This document shows, piece after piece, positions 44,360-51,950 of a stretch of DNA of 64,000 nt. A program made the position numbers and the translations under genes. Numbering within the stretch: position 1 is the stretch's first letter; the number at the start of each line of letters is the position of its first letter. Under the pieces are notes generated by a model that was not told where the DNA came from, did not search any database, and worked only from the letters and a program-made list of their open reading frames with translations. Origin of the DNA: JANYJZ01 sp964523395 (GTDB lineage Bacteria > Bacteroidota > Ignavibacteria > UBA10030 > SZUA-254); assembly GCA_964523395.1 (NCBI GenBank), contig CAZFXS010000006.1, forward strand, positions 124,001-188,000. The letters are read 5' to 3'.

Positions 44360-45103
44360 TTACAGCCCCGCAAACCAATCATATCCCTGATCTTCCCAAT
44401 ATCCTCCCAGCTTTTCATTGGTTAAAGCGATACTATTCACCCACTTCGCGCTCTTATAACCGAGTTTGACCGGCATAACAATACGCACAGGCGCGCCGTG
44501 TTCAAGCCCCAGGGGTTTATTATATGCTTCATAACAAAGCAGAGTCTGCGGATGGAGAATGCTTGCCATATCGTAAGAGGTATAATAATCGTCTCCGCAT
44601 TGCACTGAAACGTATTTCATATTCAAATTAGCACCCACGGATTTCAGAACATCGCGCAATGGAGTACCGCCCCACTTCGGAATCATACTCCAGCCCTCGA
44701 CACAGCAATGACGTGTATTCATAATACGTTTCGGAAAGTGTTGTATTTCCTGAAGAGTCAATGATGCAAGAACACCCGCAGGACTTTCAATCGTCAGTCG
44801 CCAGTTTTCAAGATCAATATCCGGCTGATCGGTGTCGTAGCCATTTACACGAAACCCATCTTCAGGTGTCAACTCTCCATCGGTATATTCAGGGGCAAGT
44901 TTTGCCCCGTCAAATACTTTTTCCTGAATCCAGTCGTTGAATTTCTGGAAGGAACGAAGCCCCGATTCGATTTTCCCGTCAGGCGCAATATCACATCCCG
45001 CGAATAGAAGCAACGGTGAAAGCGTAATCAGCTTTCTTCTTCGTAAAGAAAATTTATTTTCCCTGTTTGACACGGAAGAAATATTATCTGCGGGATTTTT
45101 CAT
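44360..45103 (-). CDS. Tat-exported sulfite-oxidase-type molybdoenzyme
   Basis: A 247-residue Moco oxidoreductase with an RRRKLITL Tat-like motif (about 21-28), a hydrophobic segment and a lipobox-like FAGC (Cys37), suggesting a Tat-translocated lipoprotein. The Mo ligand is probably Cys134 in RHCCVEGWSM, with LGYKSAKWVNSI in the C-terminal half as in the 39.8 kb paralogue. ATG 45103 is preferred; the longer start adds residues unlike a signal. The adjacent lipoprotein and cytochrome b genes probably make a membrane electron-transfer complex. The substrate is unknown. Confidence 0.88.
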   Translation of the reverse strand: MKNPADNISSVSNRENKFSLRRRKLITLSPLLLFAGCDIAPDGKIESGLRSFQKFNDWIQEKVFDGAKLAPEYTDGELTPEDGFRVNGYDTDQPDIDLENWRLTIESPAGVLASLTLQEIQHFPKRIMNTRHCCVEGWSMIPKWGGTPLRDVLKSVGANLNMKYVSVQCGDDYYTSYDMASILHPQTLLCYEAYNKPLGLEHGAPVRIVMPVKLGYKSAKWVNSIALTNEKLGGYWEDQGYDWFAGL

Positions 45104-45126
45104 TGTTCGTCCGTTGAGATAAAAAG

Positions 45127-45152
45127 AAAGCGATGTCAACCTGCATCGCTTT
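45127..45152 (-). terminator. terminator of the Lys/Glu/Met repeat gene
   Basis: Perfect nine-base-pair stem AAAGCGATG / CATCGCTTT with an eight-base loop, followed on the minus strand by CTTTCTTTTT. It lies between the repeat-protein stop and the sulfite-oxidase-like gene. Confidence 0.85.
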
Positions 45153-45182
45153 CACAGAAAGATATTTTTATTTTTGTGATGA

Positions 45183-45611
45183 TCAGTTGCCGTCTTTTTT
45201 CATTTCGTCGGCCTTCTTCTCCATATGCTCCCCTTTTTTCTGCATCTTGTCACCCTTCTTTTGCATCATTTCGCCTTTTTTCTGCATATGCTCACCTTTC
45301 TTCTGCATCATCTCGCCTTTCTTGTCCATATGCTTGCCCTTCATCTCCATTCCTTTATTACCGGTCATTTCACCTTTCTTTCGCATCATTTCACCCTTCT
45401 TTTCCATATGCTCGCCGGCGTGTTCTTTCATTTCGCCTGCCTTCTCTTTCATCTCGCCCTTTTTCTCCATCACTTCTCCCTTTTTTTCCATTTTCTCTCC
45501 GGCTTTTTGTACCGCGTCAGCTTTCTTTTCCATTTTATCTGCTGTCTGGGCTCCGGCTGCGACGGCAAATACAGCAATCGCGACAATGAGTGCGACAATA
45601 ATCTGCTTCAT
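45183..45611 (-). CDS. exported Lys/Glu/Met-rich heptad repeat protein
   Basis: A 142-residue protein with a signal peptide (about 1-22). The rest is built of a roughly seven-residue unit, (M/H)xKKGEM, repeated about 14 times, e.g. MEKKGEMMRKKGEM and MQKKGEHMQKKGEM, with several His. It is predicted to form a long charged helix and is unusually rich in Met, Lys and Glu. The sequence pattern could bind copper or silver through Met, or the repeats may simply be a structural rod. A strong terminator follows. No known family recognised; the base-level repeat makes spurious open frames appear on the other strand. Confidence 0.8.
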   Translation of the reverse strand: MKQIIVALIVAIAVFAVAAGAQTADKMEKKADAVQKAGEKMEKKGEVMEKKGEMKEKAGEMKEHAGEHMEKKGEMMRKKGEMTGNKGMEMKGKHMDKKGEMMQKKGEHMQKKGEMMQKKGDKMQKKGEHMEKKADEMKKDGN

Positions 45612-45749
45612 ACATCTACTCCTTCAAAATTGTGATAGTAAATATTAAATTGCCTGCGACCTATAATACGGAGAAATGTAGATAGCCGGTTTTCGACAAA
45701 CAACAAAAAGGAACATTAAATTTTCCTAATAATTGTCAAAAATGAGGTG

Positions 45750-46184
45750 TTATGAGATGATTTTTGACATCGGTTGACCTTCGAGGCCAATCCATACTTC
45801 GCCGTCGGCGTAGATTTCCTTTTTCCAGATGGGAACGATCTTCTTCAACGTATCGATGATATACCGGCATGCTTCAAAGGCTTCGTTCCGGTGAGCGGAG
45901 GAAACCGCAATAGCGATACTCGCCTCTCCTATTTCAACCACTCCGACGCGGTGAATCATAGCAACGGCGTGAAGATTCCATTTTACCTTTGCGTCATCAG
46001 CAATTTGCGACATAGTTTTCAACGCCATAGGGTGATAGGCTTCGTATTCAAGTTTGAGTACTTCTTTCCCATGGGCATGATTGCGCGTCGTGCCGACAAA
46101 CAATGCTATCCCGCCGGCAGAAGGATGCGAAACACTCCCGTAGAGTTTGCCGATATCGATAGGATGAGCGACTATTTCAATCAT
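45750..46184 (-). CDS. moaE: molybdopterin synthase catalytic subunit
   Basis: MoaE, which with thiocarboxylated MoaD inserts the dithiolene sulfurs into precursor Z. 144 residues with GGIALFVGTTRNHAHGKEVLKLEYEAYHPMAL, AVAMIHRVGVVEIGEASIAIAVSSAHR and PIWKKEIYADGEVWI, including the catalytic Lys-Lys-Glu region. It is the last gene of a tightly packed series that starts at 51.7 kb; moaD lies nine bases upstream. Confidence 0.97.
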   Translation of the reverse strand: MIEIVAHPIDIGKLYGSVSHPSAGGIALFVGTTRNHAHGKEVLKLEYEAYHPMALKTMSQIADDAKVKWNLHAVAMIHRVGVVEIGEASIAIAVSSAHRNEAFEACRYIIDTLKKIVPIWKKEIYADGEVWIGLEGQPMSKIIS

Positions 46185-46193
46185 AATGGAATA

Positions 46194-46442
46194 TTATCCT
46201 CCGCTTACCGGGGGGATAACCGCGACTTCATCATTTTCATGAAGCAACGTATCATTCGATACATATTCATTATTGACTGCCAGTCGTAAATGATCTTTCC
46301 ATTGACGCAGTGCGGGATACTGTTCAATCAAAACCTGTAACGCTGTTATCGCAGTCGCTTGTGACGGCAGAGGAAGTGCCAGTTCCTCTACGCCGGCCAG
46401 ATCGCGCGCGAGCGCAAAGAGTTTAACACGCACCTGCATCAT
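46194..46442 (-). CDS. moaD: molybdopterin synthase sulfur-carrier subunit
   Basis: MoaD, an 82-residue ubiquitin-fold sulfur carrier. The C-terminus VIPPVSGG ends in the required Gly-Gly that is adenylated and thiocarboxylated. The middle shows LFALARDLAGVEELALP and NDEVAVIPPV, typical of MoaD. Start is either of two consecutive ATGs. It overlaps moeA by four bases and is closely followed by moaE. Confidence 0.95.
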   Translation of the reverse strand: MMQVRVKLFALARDLAGVEELALPLPSQATAITALQVLIEQYPALRQWKDHLRLAVNNEYVSNDTLLHENDEVAVIPPVSGG

Positions 46443-47635
46443 ATCAACTCAATCTCCACCTCATCACCGGACAAAAACTCATGTTTATCTTCAGGTAATG
46501 TTATGAGGCAGTTCGCGTGCGACAACGAGGATAACATATTTGATATCTGCGGCCCTGTCGTTCGGACATTGTATGTACCGTTCACAGACTCAACAATACC
46601 ACGGACAAAATGACGCTTATTATCATTCTTCACAATTGTTTCCGCCAGTGTTGCACGTAACAGCATTTGCTTATACTGTTGATAATGTCCCGACATCTTC
46701 ATGAGGGCGGGTTTTACGAACTTTAAAAATGTTACCATGGATGAAACAGGATTTCCGGGTAAACCGAATACAGCCGTAGCATCCTTCATGCCGAAGAGCA
46801 GCGGCATCCCGGGCCGGATATTGACTTTTTGAAACTGAATATTAACACCGGCTTCTACCAGAATATCTTTAACCAGGTCATATTTTCCTACTGAAACACC
46901 GCCCGATGTTATCAGCATATCCGCGTCGAATCCCTTCGAAAGCTTTTTCTTCAGGTCGTTGACATCATCACGGGCTATGCCTAAATCCATTACTGTACAC
47001 ATACATTGTTTCGCAAGAGATGAAAGAACATAGGTATTACTGTTACGGACTTTTCCCGGTTGCATCGGAATGCCAATATCCAAAACCTCATTGCCCGTAG
47101 TTAATATCGCAACAACCGGTGTTCTATAAACCGGGACTGTAGTACGATTCAACGAAGCAAGTACCCCGATTTCCTGCGGACGAAGTTGAGTTCCTGAAGA
47201 GAGAACCATGGACCCCTTTTTAATATCGGCGCCGGCTCTTCTGATATTGTGTGCTCTATTGACTGACTTGAGAATTTTTATTTGGGCACCATTTGCCCGT
47301 TCAGTCCATTCCTGCTGAATCACGGCATCACATCCGTGTGGAATAACCGCACCGGTCATGATACTCATTGCTTCACCGCTTTTCATTGAATGAGATGAAA
47401 CCACACCCGCTGGAATCTCCCCGACAATCTTCAATGTCACGGGAACCGAAGCGAGGTCTTCAAACCGAACAGCGTATCCATCCATCGCAGCATTATCGAA
47501 CGAGGGAACATCCTCACCGGCAATAATATCCTCCGCGAGGACACGGTTGAGAACATTAGATATCGCGACCGATTCTTTACTCAACGGTCTGACACATTTT
47601 TCTACAATCGATATCGCCTCATACGCGTTTATCAT
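46439..47635 (-). CDS. moeA: molybdopterin molybdotransferase MoeA
   Basis: Inserts molybdate into adenylylated molybdopterin, completing the cofactor. 398 residues with FDNAAMDGYAVRFEDL, GEAMSIMTGAVIPHGCDAVIQQEWT, TGNEVLDIG, ITSGGVSVGKYDLV and FGLPGNPVSSMVTFLKFVKPAL. The domain order is that of single-copy MoeA. It overlaps the upstream kynureninase-like gene by four bases and moaD by four bases, so the three are translationally coupled. Confidence 0.96.
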   Translation of the reverse strand: MINAYEAISIVEKCVRPLSKESVAISNVLNRVLAEDIIAGEDVPSFDNAAMDGYAVRFEDLASVPVTLKIVGEIPAGVVSSHSMKSGEAMSIMTGAVIPHGCDAVIQQEWTERANGAQIKILKSVNRAHNIRRAGADIKKGSMVLSSGTQLRPQEIGVLASLNRTTVPVYRTPVVAILTTGNEVLDIGIPMQPGKVRNSNTYVLSSLAKQCMCTVMDLGIARDDVNDLKKKLSKGFDADMLITSGGVSVGKYDLVKDILVEAGVNIQFQKVNIRPGMPLLFGMKDATAVFGLPGNPVSSMVTFLKFVKPALMKMSGHYQQYKQMLLRATLAETIVKNDNKRHFVRGIVESVNGTYNVRTTGPQISNMLSSLSHANCLITLPEDKHEFLSGDEVEIELI

Positions 47636-48834
47636 GTGACAATTGTCTTCCGGGTCTGATGTTTGCGGTACGATTTTGTATCAAGGATTGATCGTATCTC
47701 ATGTAACGTCGACAAAATTTCATCATCACTATTATAAAAGTGAGGCGCAATCCGTATTCCGGCTCCTTCACGATAATCAATAAGGATATTCCGGCGTAAC
47801 AATTCTCTGGAGACCTGATACGCATGAGGGATATTGATCGTAACTGTTCCGCCTCTTTTTGATGGATCTTCCGGTGAAAGAATATTGAATCCGAGGTTCT
47901 TTGCTGTGTCAATCAGCAATGTGGTTTGTCTGAGAGATTTACGCCGAATATTGTGTATACCTGCGCGTTGAATAATTTTCGGGCCTTCTTCTGCCGCATA
48001 CAGTGCAGGAACTGATGGAGTCCCATTGAGAAATTTAAAGGCATCATCGCGGTAACGCATCTCCGTTGTAAATGCAAACGGGTGTTTGTGCGCAACCCAG
48101 CCGGTCACCTTTGGCTGTAATTTTCTTCGCAGCGACGGCTTGATCCAGAGAAACGCCCCACCAGGACCTCCGCAAAGCCACTTCAGCACACCGCCGATAA
48201 GAACATCAACGCCAAGCGCGCGCACATCCACCGGCATAATTCCGACAGAATGATACGCGTCGAGAACAACAATCGCACCGTGTTTATGCGCCTTTTGTGC
48301 AATCGCCTGCACATCCTGCACATACGCGCTTCTAAAAAAGACATGGGAAATCGGGACAAGGAGTGTCCGGTCGCTAATCGCCCGAAGTATTTTTTCGGTC
48401 GCCAATGTCATTTTTTTCTCAGACCGAACGATCTTCATCCGGGCACCCAACGCTCCCGCAAAACGTTCATAGACATACATCACCGAGGGAAACTCCGCAT
48501 CCGAATATACGACCTCGTTTCTCTTTCCTTTGAAGTCAAAGCAGGAGATGATGATGGATTGTGCCAATGAGACGTTCGACTGCATTGATATTTCACCCGG
48601 GCGGGCGCCTATAAGGGGTGCAATTCTGTCACCGGTTGTTACCTGCATTTCCCACCATGAATCGTTCCATGCGCGTACGCCCCGGCGCGCCCAGGTATCA
48701 GCATATTCCTGCATTCGATGAGAAACACTCCCAGGCATTGCACCGAGTGAGTTAGAGATAAGATAGGTTGTGGTTGAGAGGATAGGAAACTCTTTCCGCC
48801 ACCGCAGCAGCGGATCTGCACCGGAACGTTTCAT
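47632..48834 (-). CDS. kynureninase-like PLP enzyme (aminotransferase class V fold)
   Basis: A 400-residue PLP-dependent fold-type I protein. The Schiff-base Lys is Lys218 in GGVLKWLCGGPGGAFLW, a stretch like kynureninase's YKYLNGGPG. Asp192 and His195 (VVLDAYHSVG) bind PLP. Other parts match the broader class V group (cysteine desulfurase/isopenicillin epimerase-like), so kynureninase activity is not certain. No kynurenine formamidase or tryptophan dioxygenase genes are seen nearby. It overlaps the amidohydrolase gene upstream and moeA downstream by four bases each, so it is clearly part of this operon. Confidence 0.82.
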   Translation of the reverse strand: MKRSGADPLLRWRKEFPILSTTTYLISNSLGAMPGSVSHRMQEYADTWARRGVRAWNDSWWEMQVTTGDRIAPLIGARPGEISMQSNVSLAQSIIISCFDFKGKRNEVVYSDAEFPSVMYVYERFAGALGARMKIVRSEKKMTLATEKILRAISDRTLLVPISHVFFRSAYVQDVQAIAQKAHKHGAIVVLDAYHSVGIMPVDVRALGVDVLIGGVLKWLCGGPGGAFLWIKPSLRRKLQPKVTGWVAHKHPFAFTTEMRYRDDAFKFLNGTPSVPALYAAEEGPKIIQRAGIHNIRRKSLRQTTLLIDTAKNLGFNILSPEDPSKRGGTVTINIPHAYQVSRELLRRNILIDYREGAGIRIAPHFYNSDDEILSTLHEIRSILDTKSYRKHQTRKTIVT

Positions 48835-50162
48835 CTTTTCGATTCTTTTATCAACTGCTGGTGATCAAACATCTTTCCGTGTTTGATGATCGTACGAATA
48901 GACCGGGTATTCCGTATATCTTCCAGTGGGTTGGCATCAAGGATAAGAAGGTCGGCTTGTTTTCCGGTCTCAATGGTCCCGATTTTTTTTGAGGCTCCCA
49001 GGAAATCACTTCCTCCGTATGTAGCGCATGCCAGCGCCTGGTGCGTATTCATTCCGGCCTTCACCAGATATTCAAGCTCAAGATGCGCTCCTATGCCCGG
49101 TAATGCCCACATATCCGTTCCCATAGCAAACGGCGAATAATTACTTAACAAGGTGGAAACATTGTTACGAAGAACTGAAAGGTGGGATTTGACAAATTCA
49201 ACGTTCGGGTACCGTTTTCGATACTGATCAAAATATTCTTTGCCGGAATACCGTTTCAACGTTGCAGATGGCAATGCCGAGCGAAACCGTTTATCGCTCA
49301 ACGCATGTTTCATAAACCCGTCGACGTCGGCAAGGAATTCATACAGGCAGAATGTAGGAGTATAAAAAATATTCAGATACTGCATTTTATCAACAAACGT
49401 CGGGTCGAGATACTCATCTATAATGCCATGAGCAAATGATGATGCACCGGCATCAAGCGCTTCACGTGCGTCATTAAACACAGGCGCATGAACCCCAGTA
49501 AACAACTTTTGTTTTTTAGCTTCATCAAGCAACGCTTTCATGACCTCGGGGTCCATTTTCTTTAACGGCGGCAATGAATCGCGGCACCATCGCATTGAAT
49601 CATACATTAACTTGACACGTTTAATCCCTGTGGCTTTTACTTTCCGGATTTGCTCACGTGCTTCTTCCGGTGTAGAAGGGAATCTGTTGATAGCAGAGTC
49701 TGCCGGAAAACCTTCATCCCACCAGCCGTTTTTTGTTGTAAAGATGGGAGCCATCCCGTAAATCTGCGGTGACCTGCTTGAATCCGCTACGGTGCGACGT
49801 TCCATTTCCAGAGCCTGAGATGTCGATTCAAACATGCAGTTCACCGACGTAACACCCCAAGCGAGCATTTGCAGTAAGTCACGCGGTGATTCATAATGAG
49901 CATGGGCGTCTATCAGTCCCGGCATGATAAATTTCCCATTGACGTTGACCCTCTTAGCGTTCGGGGGAATAATCACTTCATTTTTCCTGCCGACGCCGGT
50001 AATAAGACTCCCGTCAACCACAATTATTCTGTCCTCAAGGATACGGTTCTGCACACCATCGAAAATCATCGCGCCCTCGAGCACGTAGGAACGTTGAGCG
50101 TAGGATAGTGCGGCGCAAAACAAGATCATTCCAAAGAATATTTTCAGCGTTGAGAGTTTCAC
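48831..50162 (-). CDS. exported metal-dependent amidohydrolase
   Basis: A 443-residue protein of the amidohydrolase superfamily, with a signal peptide (about 1-22). Typical features: GKFIMPGLIDAHAHYE (zinc-binding HxH), VKLMYDS with the bridging Lys, FAHGI, and MGTDMWALPGIGAHLELE with the catalytic Asp, then ADLLILDANPLEDI near the end. The substrate is unknown; imidazolonepropionase-like and prolidase-like members share this pattern. It overlaps xdhC upstream and the kynureninase-like gene downstream by four bases. Confidence 0.88.
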   Translation of the reverse strand: MKLSTLKIFFGMILFCAALSYAQRSYVLEGAMIFDGVQNRILEDRIIVVDGSLITGVGRKNEVIIPPNAKRVNVNGKFIMPGLIDAHAHYESPRDLLQMLAWGVTSVNCMFESTSQALEMERRTVADSSRSPQIYGMAPIFTTKNGWWDEGFPADSAINRFPSTPEEAREQIRKVKATGIKRVKLMYDSMRWCRDSLPPLKKMDPEVMKALLDEAKKQKLFTGVHAPVFNDAREALDAGASSFAHGIIDEYLDPTFVDKMQYLNIFYTPTFCLYEFLADVDGFMKHALSDKRFRSALPSATLKRYSGKEYFDQYRKRYPNVEFVKSHLSVLRNNVSTLLSNYSPFAMGTDMWALPGIGAHLELEYLVKAGMNTHQALACATYGGSDFLGASKKIGTIETGKQADLLILDANPLEDIRNTRSIRTIIKHGKMFDHQQLIKESKR

Positions 50163-51265
50163 AGTTGTTCCGCGATTAATGACTTGGGTTCTAACGTATG
50201 AAGAAGAATTTTTGTTTCATCTGATTTATAATGCATTGTCAATGCCCCATCCCGCCGTACATTAATGAGTTGTCCGACAATACTGACGGCAATTTCTTCT
50301 GCGGTCAGCGCTCCGATTTCTATGCCCATGGGAGTATGAACACGACGCAGGGATTCCATTGAAACTCCTTTTGCCAGCAGATGTTGAAAAATAGTCATGG
50401 CCTTCCGTTTACTTCCGATCATACCGATGTATCGGGCGGGCATTTTTAATGCCTGCTCGAGCACTGCCTCATCCTGATGATGGCCGCGCGTGACAATTGC
50501 GATGTATGACGAATCTGAAACCGCGATATTTTCGAACGCATTCTGAAAATCAGCTGCAACAACATTCTCCGCGTCCGGGAAACGGGATTTGCTGGCATAC
50601 TTTTCCCTGTCGTCTGCTACCGTTACTGCAAAACCTGCCATTGATGCGACGCGGCAAAGGTGAAAACCGACATGGCCGCCGCCAAAAATAATCAGCCGGG
50701 GCGACGCCGTGAAAGGCTCAAGAATTATTTCATTACCGTTTTCTGTAAGCCGTGCCGCGAGTTTCCGTTTATGAACATTCTTTGCGCTTTCAAGAACATC
50801 CGCACCCGGAACTGACTGCGTAGGATGTAAACGCGAAGAACTGGGTATAACCGATTTTCGTTTTACAAATCCCGATTGATCAATCTCAGTAACAATGACA
50901 CAATCTTCACCATCGTTAAACGCCACGCGGAGCTTTTCGTAAAAATGAATATCGTTTTTTGTTGCCGGTTCAATCAGGATATCCACTGTACCTCCACAAA
51001 TGAGGCCGCGCTCGATATCATCTTCATTAAGATGAAATGTCAGAATTTCCGCTTTCCCTGTTTGCAGTAACCTGTTCGCATGAAGAACAACATCTCCCTC
51101 CATGCATCCCCCGCCAACAGTTCCAATAGCTGTTGTTCCGTTATTTTTCACAAGCATCTTAGAAAATGCCGACGCAGGCGTTGAGCCCGATGTGGCGATA
51201 ATCGTTGCCAGCATAATCCGCTCTTCAAGTTGAAGAGCTTGCACTATTTCATCAAGAATGTTCAT
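50159..51265 (-). CDS. xdhC: XdhC family Moco insertion factor
   Basis: XdhC/CoxI protein that binds molybdenum cofactor, promotes its sulfuration and inserts it into xanthine dehydrogenase. 368 residues with ATIIATSGSTPASAFSKMLV and GTVGGGCMEGDVV in the N-terminal domain, and a C-terminal Rossmann region (LIIFGGGHVGFHLCRVASMAGFAVTVADDR, YIGMIGSKRK). The expected client enzyme, the xanthine dehydrogenase large subunit, lies at 60.3-62.6 kb on the same strand. It overlaps the amidohydrolase gene by four bases. Confidence 0.94.
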   Translation of the reverse strand: MNILDEIVQALQLEERIMLATIIATSGSTPASAFSKMLVKNNGTTAIGTVGGGCMEGDVVLHANRLLQTGKAEILTFHLNEDDIERGLICGGTVDILIEPATKNDIHFYEKLRVAFNDGEDCVIVTEIDQSGFVKRKSVIPSSSRLHPTQSVPGADVLESAKNVHKRKLAARLTENGNEIILEPFTASPRLIIFGGGHVGFHLCRVASMAGFAVTVADDREKYASKSRFPDAENVVAADFQNAFENIAVSDSSYIAIVTRGHHQDEAVLEQALKMPARYIGMIGSKRKAMTIFQHLLAKGVSMESLRRVHTPMGIEIGALTAEEIAVSIVGQLINVRRDGALTMHYKSDETKILLHTLEPKSLIAEQL

Positions 51266-51274
51266 AACTGAAAG

Positions 51275-51709
51275 CTACACACCGATATCCTCGTTCCACA
51301 ACTCAGGCTTCTCACTTATAAATTTCTTCATCATCTGAACACACTCATCCAGATTAAGGTTGATAACTTCAACGCCGTGGTCACGCATGAATTTTTCTGC
51401 ACCGGGAAACGTTTGCGCTTCACCAACAATGACTTTTGGAATATTGAATTGCACGACTGCCCCGGCGCAAAGATAGCAAGGCATTAACGTGGAGTACAGC
51501 ACCGTTCCGCGGTAATTTCCTACACGTCCGGCATTAATGAGGCAATCGATTTCAGCGTGCTTCATCGGATTTAATTCCTGCACACGGCGATTGTGCCCAC
51601 GGGCGAGAATTTTTCCATCTCGGACAAGCACCGACCCGATAGGTATGCCGCCTTCGGTCAGGCCCTGCCTGGCCTCGGCGATTGCTTCGTGCATGAATTG
51701 GTCAACCAC
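51275..51709 (-). CDS. cytidine-deaminase-fold nucleobase deaminase (yeast cytosine deaminase-like)
   Basis: A 144-residue CDA-fold hydrolase. The zinc site is His51-Ala-Glu53 (KHAEIDCLINAGRVGNY) and Cys78/Cys81 (MPCYLCAGAVVQF). The C-terminus MMKKFISEKPELWNEDIG closely resembles the yeast cytosine deaminase end (IDERPQDWFEDIG), so cytosine or a related base is a better guess than guanine. Being the first gene of the xdhC-moa operon, next to purine catabolism, guanine or isoguanine remains possible. It is ten bases upstream of xdhC. Confidence 0.82.
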   Translation of the reverse strand: MVDQFMHEAIAEARQGLTEGGIPIGSVLVRDGKILARGHNRRVQELNPMKHAEIDCLINAGRVGNYRGTVLYSTLMPCYLCAGAVVQFNIPKVIVGEAQTFPGAEKFMRDHGVEVINLNLDECVQMMKKFISEKPELWNEDIGV

Positions 51710-51950
51710 GGAAATCTGTTGAAGAAATTAAGATGAATTGCTGCTTACCAGACTATTATATCAAACTTCAAAACAAGATACAAAATATTGCTTCCACAAA
51801 CGATTCTTAGTTGAATACTTTATTAAAGAATGATTACCCCAATTTTTTACTTTTTACTTTTACCTTTTTACTTGGCTCTAACTTGTTTTTCACTGTCAAA
51901 TATTTTACAATATACCCGATTTTCTCCATTCACATGAATTCAATCCCGAC
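51710..51950. promoter_or_regulatory. divergent intergenic region between the deaminase-xdhC-moa and allB operons
   Basis: A 241-base AT-rich region that must contain promoters for both operons. It also holds the tandem-like word run AATTTTTTACTTTTTACTTTTACCTTTTTACTTGG (51841-51875). I could not point to a convincing -35/-10 pair or operator by eye; a shared regulator of both operons is plausible. Confidence 0.5.

Noticed and set aside
45225..45560. CRISPR array
   Set aside because: The regular repeats have no unique spacers and code for a heptad-repeat protein; no cas genes are nearby.
45133..45648. Plus-strand open frames rich in Phe, Leu, Ser, His opposite the Lys/Glu/Met repeat gene
   Set aside because: They are antisense shadows caused by the heptad DNA repeats; the minus-strand gene has signal peptide, proper start and terminator.
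51275..51709. Guanine deaminase of the GuaD type
   Set aside because: The C-terminal segment matches yeast-type cytosine deaminase much better, so the purine-specific label is not given although position would suit it.
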